Assembly: GCA_031261785.1 (NCBI GenBank)
Contig: JAISIZ010000005.1
Span: 1-43,826 of the forward strand
Length of the DNA stretch: 43,826 bases
Source: Mediterranea sp. (in: CFB group bacteria)
GTDB lineage: Bacteria > Bacteroidota > Bacteroidia > Bacteroidales > Bacteroidaceae
Direction of reading: 5' to 3'
Shown here: piece by piece, positions 42,277 to 43,826 of the stretch
Numbering within the stretch: position 1 is the first letter of the stretch
Layout of the letters: each line of letters starts with the position of its first letter
Translations under genes and position numbers: made by a program
Notes under the pieces: generated by a model
What the model saw: only the letters and a program-made list of their open reading frames with translations
What the model was told of the DNA's origin: nothing
Databases searched by the model: none

Positions 42277-42440
42277 CATGCTGCCCGCGCGAGGACTTTG
42301 TGGCTTGGCGAAACGTCCATGCTGCCCGCGTGAGGACTTTGCGGCTTAGCGAAACGTCCATGCTGCCCGCGTGAGGACTTTGTGACTTCGCGAAACGTCC
42401 ATGCTGCCCGCATGAAAGCTTCGCGGCCTCGCGAGATGTC
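42277..42440. repeat. tandem array A: four copies of a 41-bp unit
   Basis: Units start at 42277, 42318, 42359 and 42400. Each begins CATGCTGCCCGCG and ends GCGAAACGTC (GCGAGATGTC in the fourth, which has diverged). The first three differ at only a few positions. The period is not a multiple of three, so it is not a coding repeat. The sequence TCATGCGGATTTG just before it recurs at 17.4 and 43.0 kb. Confidence 0.9.
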
Positions 42441-42480
42441 CACGCGGTTAGCGTGAACGAATAACTGGTCCGGGAATAAT

Positions 42481-42517
42481 CGGCTCATCCACGGACTTTC
42501 GCGCATGAGCCGTTTAT
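42481..42517 (+). terminator. terminator-like hairpin upstream of a promoter copy
   Basis: CGGCTCAT (42481-42488) pairs with ATGAGCCG (42505-42512) and is followed by TTTATTT. It is on the plus strand, with no plus-strand gene upstream inside the repeat region, so it may be an insulator or a leftover. Confidence 0.4.
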
Positions 42518-42528
42518 TTCGTCCAAAG

Positions 42529-42556
42529 GGCGTATCTTTGCCCACGGCACGCGCCA
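42529..42556 (+). repeat. upstream copy of the AAA ATPase promoter segment
   Basis: 28 nt containing TATCTTTG (42533-42540) and CCCACGGCACGCGCCA, identical except for one base to 43152-43179. No gene follows this copy. It could be the remains of the upstream region of a lost paralogue. Confidence 0.7.
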
Positions 42557-42821
42557 ATATCCTGACTTCATCACTTTTCCCTGCCATCACATAGCGCACA
42601 TGGATAATCAATCACTTATGGCCTAAAGCCGGGTGGCGTAGGGTGGCGCAAGCCGGGAAAGTCGCGGTTTTGTGTCCTGTATGTATGCGGGAAGAAGGAG
42701 AGTTCCGACACTATCCGTGTCGTCGTGAGCGAATCTTCGCTAATCCGCGAAGATCTCATGCGCCGCATGGAGATTTCGCGAGGTCGACAAATTTCAACCA
42801 CGGATTCGCGAGAAACGAAAA

Positions 42822-43026
42822 GCTCGGGCTTTTGTAATCAGATTTCGGGAATGAAGAAAAAAGCCCGGACTTTTGTAATCACATTTCGGGAATGGAGAAA
42901 AAAGCCCGGGCTTTTGTAATCACATTTCGGGAATGAAGAAAAAAGCCCGGACTTTTGTAATCACATTTCGGGAATGGAGAAAAAAGCCCGAGCTTTTGTA
43001 ATCACATTTCGGGAATGGAAAAAAAA
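42822..43026. repeat. tandem array B: five 41-bp units with palindromic cores
   Basis: Units start at 42822, 42863, 42904, 42945 and 42986, with a partial sixth at 43027. Each carries CTTTTGTAATCACATTTCGG, and the junctions form AAAAGCCCGGGCTTTT or near versions of that palindrome. The units at 42863 and 42945 are identical, pointing to an 82-bp duplication step. One diverged copy exists near 17240-17285. Confidence 0.9.
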
Positions 43027-43133
43027 GCCCGAGCTTTTCGTCTCATGCGGATTTGCGTAAAGCTTTCAGCGTCCCCGCGATAAGACCTTGCATGACGCCT
43101 CTTCGAGGGGTGAGAAAAAAAATGGGTAGCGCA

Positions 43134-43163
43134 TTGACGAAGTCAGGAAAAGGCGTATCTTTG
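43134..43163 (+). promoter_or_regulatory. promoter of the AAA ATPase gene
   Basis: TTG (43134-43136), 19 nt, TATCTTTG (43156-43163). It lies at the very end of the repeat tract and about 40 nt before the ATG, so the gene is expressed from repeat-derived DNA. Confidence 0.6.
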
Positions 43164-43203
43164 CCCACGGCATGCGCCACATCACCTTTTAAAACGAGCA
43201 GTT

Positions 43204-43826
43204 ATGGATGCAGTGAAAGAGATACCCTACGGAATGTCGAACTTCGAGGACGTTATTTCGCAGAACCGCTACTACGTGGACAAGACCATGTATATCCCCG
43301 AGTTGGAGAAACAGGCCAACTACCTCATCTTCATCCGTCCCCGCCGTTTCGGGAAGAGCTTGCTACTCAGTATGCTGCGGTCGTACTACGACATTGCGCA
43401 AAAGGAGAAATTCGAAGAGCTATTCGGCGATCTCTGGATCGGCAAGCGTCCCACGCGCAGGCAAGGCACGTACCAGGTGCTGCATTTCGACTTCTCCCAG
43501 ATCGGCGGACATATCGACGACCTGTCCGAGCGGTTCGATTCTTATTGCGCCGTGCAGCTGGGAGATTTCATGAATCGCTACGCCCCATACTACGATGAGC
43601 GATTCGTCGAGGAATTTAGGACGGCGCAAACAGGATTCGAAAGATTGATTCTCCTCAACGCCGAAGCCCGTCGGCTCCGCTATCCGCTCTACCTCATCAT
43701 CGACGAGTACGACAACTTCACCAACGTGGTGCTCAACGAACGGGGAGAGGACGTCTACCGCGCCATCACGCACGCCAGCGGATTCTACCGCGAGGCGTTC
43801 AAGAAATACAAGGGCATGTTCGACCG
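43204..43826 (+). CDS. AAA ATPase-like protein (PF09820 type), 3' end outside window
   Basis: The first 207 residues of a longer protein (family members usually have 500-600 residues). It begins MDAVKEIPYGMSNFEDVISQ, then NRYYVDKTMYIPELEKQANY, the standard opening of the AAA-ATPase_like family. A P-loop variant follows, RPRRFGKSLLLSML (Lys 51), with a Walker B-like YLIIDEYDNF (Asp 167, Glu 168). Full-length members carry a C-terminal PD-(D/E)XK nuclease domain (DUF1703). The family is greatly expanded in some Bacteroidales and its function is unknown; a mobile or defence-like role has been suspected. Expressed from the promoter at 43134-43163. Confidence 0.9.
   Translation, partial: MDAVKEIPYGMSNFEDVISQNRYYVDKTMYIPELEKQANYLIFIRPRRFGKSLLLSMLRSYYDIAQKEKFEELFGDLWIGKRPTRRQGTYQVLHFDFSQIGGHIDDLSERFDSYCAVQLGDFMNRYAPYYDERFVEEFRTAQTGFERLILLNAEARRLRYPLYLIIDEYDNFTNVVLNERGEDVYRAITHASGFYREAFKKYKGMFD

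Larger units (their letters stand above)
42075..43203. other. 1.1-kb non-coding repeat-rich region
   Basis: No gene is convincing here. It contains a four-copy 41-bp tandem array (42277-42440), a hairpin (42481-42512), two copies of a 28-nt promoter segment (42529-42556, 43152-43179), a five-copy 41-bp array with palindromic cores (42822-43026), and a stretch (43043-43153) that repeats the right arm of the palindrome at 17.3 kb. Confidence 0.75.

Noticed and set aside
42276..42611. Minus-strand open frame over tandem array A
   Set aside because: The repeat period (41) is not divisible by three and the product has no family-like features.
42277..43040. Regularly spaced repeats resembling a CRISPR array
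   Set aside because: The 41-bp units follow each other directly without unique spacers, and no cas genes are present; these are tandem repeats.
43043..43153. Structured non-coding RNA such as tRNA or riboswitch in the repeat tract
   Set aside because: The sequence is explained by the repeat shared with 17378-17486; no cloverleaf or known aptamer pattern is visible.

Overview
The window is chromosomal DNA from a member of the Bacteroidales, probably close to Tannerella/Porphyromonadaceae. The genus is an inference from gene content and the fairly high GC of the housekeeping genes. The signs are Bacteroidetes-type promoters (TTTG, about 19-20 nt, TAnnTTTG), DUF4369/TlpA thioredoxins, fimbrillin-like lipoproteins, a GH106 rhamnosidase, an Rpn-family nuclease and a PF09820-type AAA ATPase, together with a rimP-nusA-infB-cvpA-suf gene string.

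Left end (1-3515): an AT-richer accessory segment. It holds the tail of an unrecognised gene and, behind a good promoter, a small secreted protein, two exported TlpA-like thioredoxins, a 56-codon glycosyltransferase stub and a broken ABC-exporter fragment. This looks like the eroded edge of a secreted-peptide (RiPP-type) locus.

Core block (3544-15872): cvfB and a small membrane protein on the minus strand, then a long plus-strand run of rimP, nusA, infB, cvpA, sufB, sufC, sufD and sufS, which covers ribosome maturation, transcription elongation, translation initiation and Fe-S cluster assembly. Between sufC and sufD sits a foreign-looking 478-bp unit: a GxxExxY-family gene bracketed by perfect 31-bp inverted repeats, with an 8-bp direct repeat near its edges. 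A second, gene-less palindrome built on the same core motif lies at 21971-22120.

Middle (15877-32690): an Rpn-family nuclease with a heptad-repeat tail, a large imperfect palindrome, an outer-membrane barrel protein, DUF2795, a PduO-type adenosyltransferase, topB, a three-gene minus-strand operon (pepD, EEP hydrolase, GDPD), an OmpH-like lipoprotein, the GH106 enzyme, a radical SAM protein, a flavodiiron protein and nagB, closed by a strong terminator.

Right end (32799-43826): an unusual AraC-type regulator with a TPR-like sensor region, followed by three fimbrillin-like lipoproteins that probably form a surface-fimbria locus. Then come a YciO-like protein, an AsmA-like protein and a DUF486 membrane protein. 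About 1.1 kb of non-coding repeats follows, including two separate tandem arrays that both have a 41-bp period, leading into a truncated AAA ATPase gene whose promoter lies in the repeat tract. No tRNA, rRNA or CRISPR array was seen.
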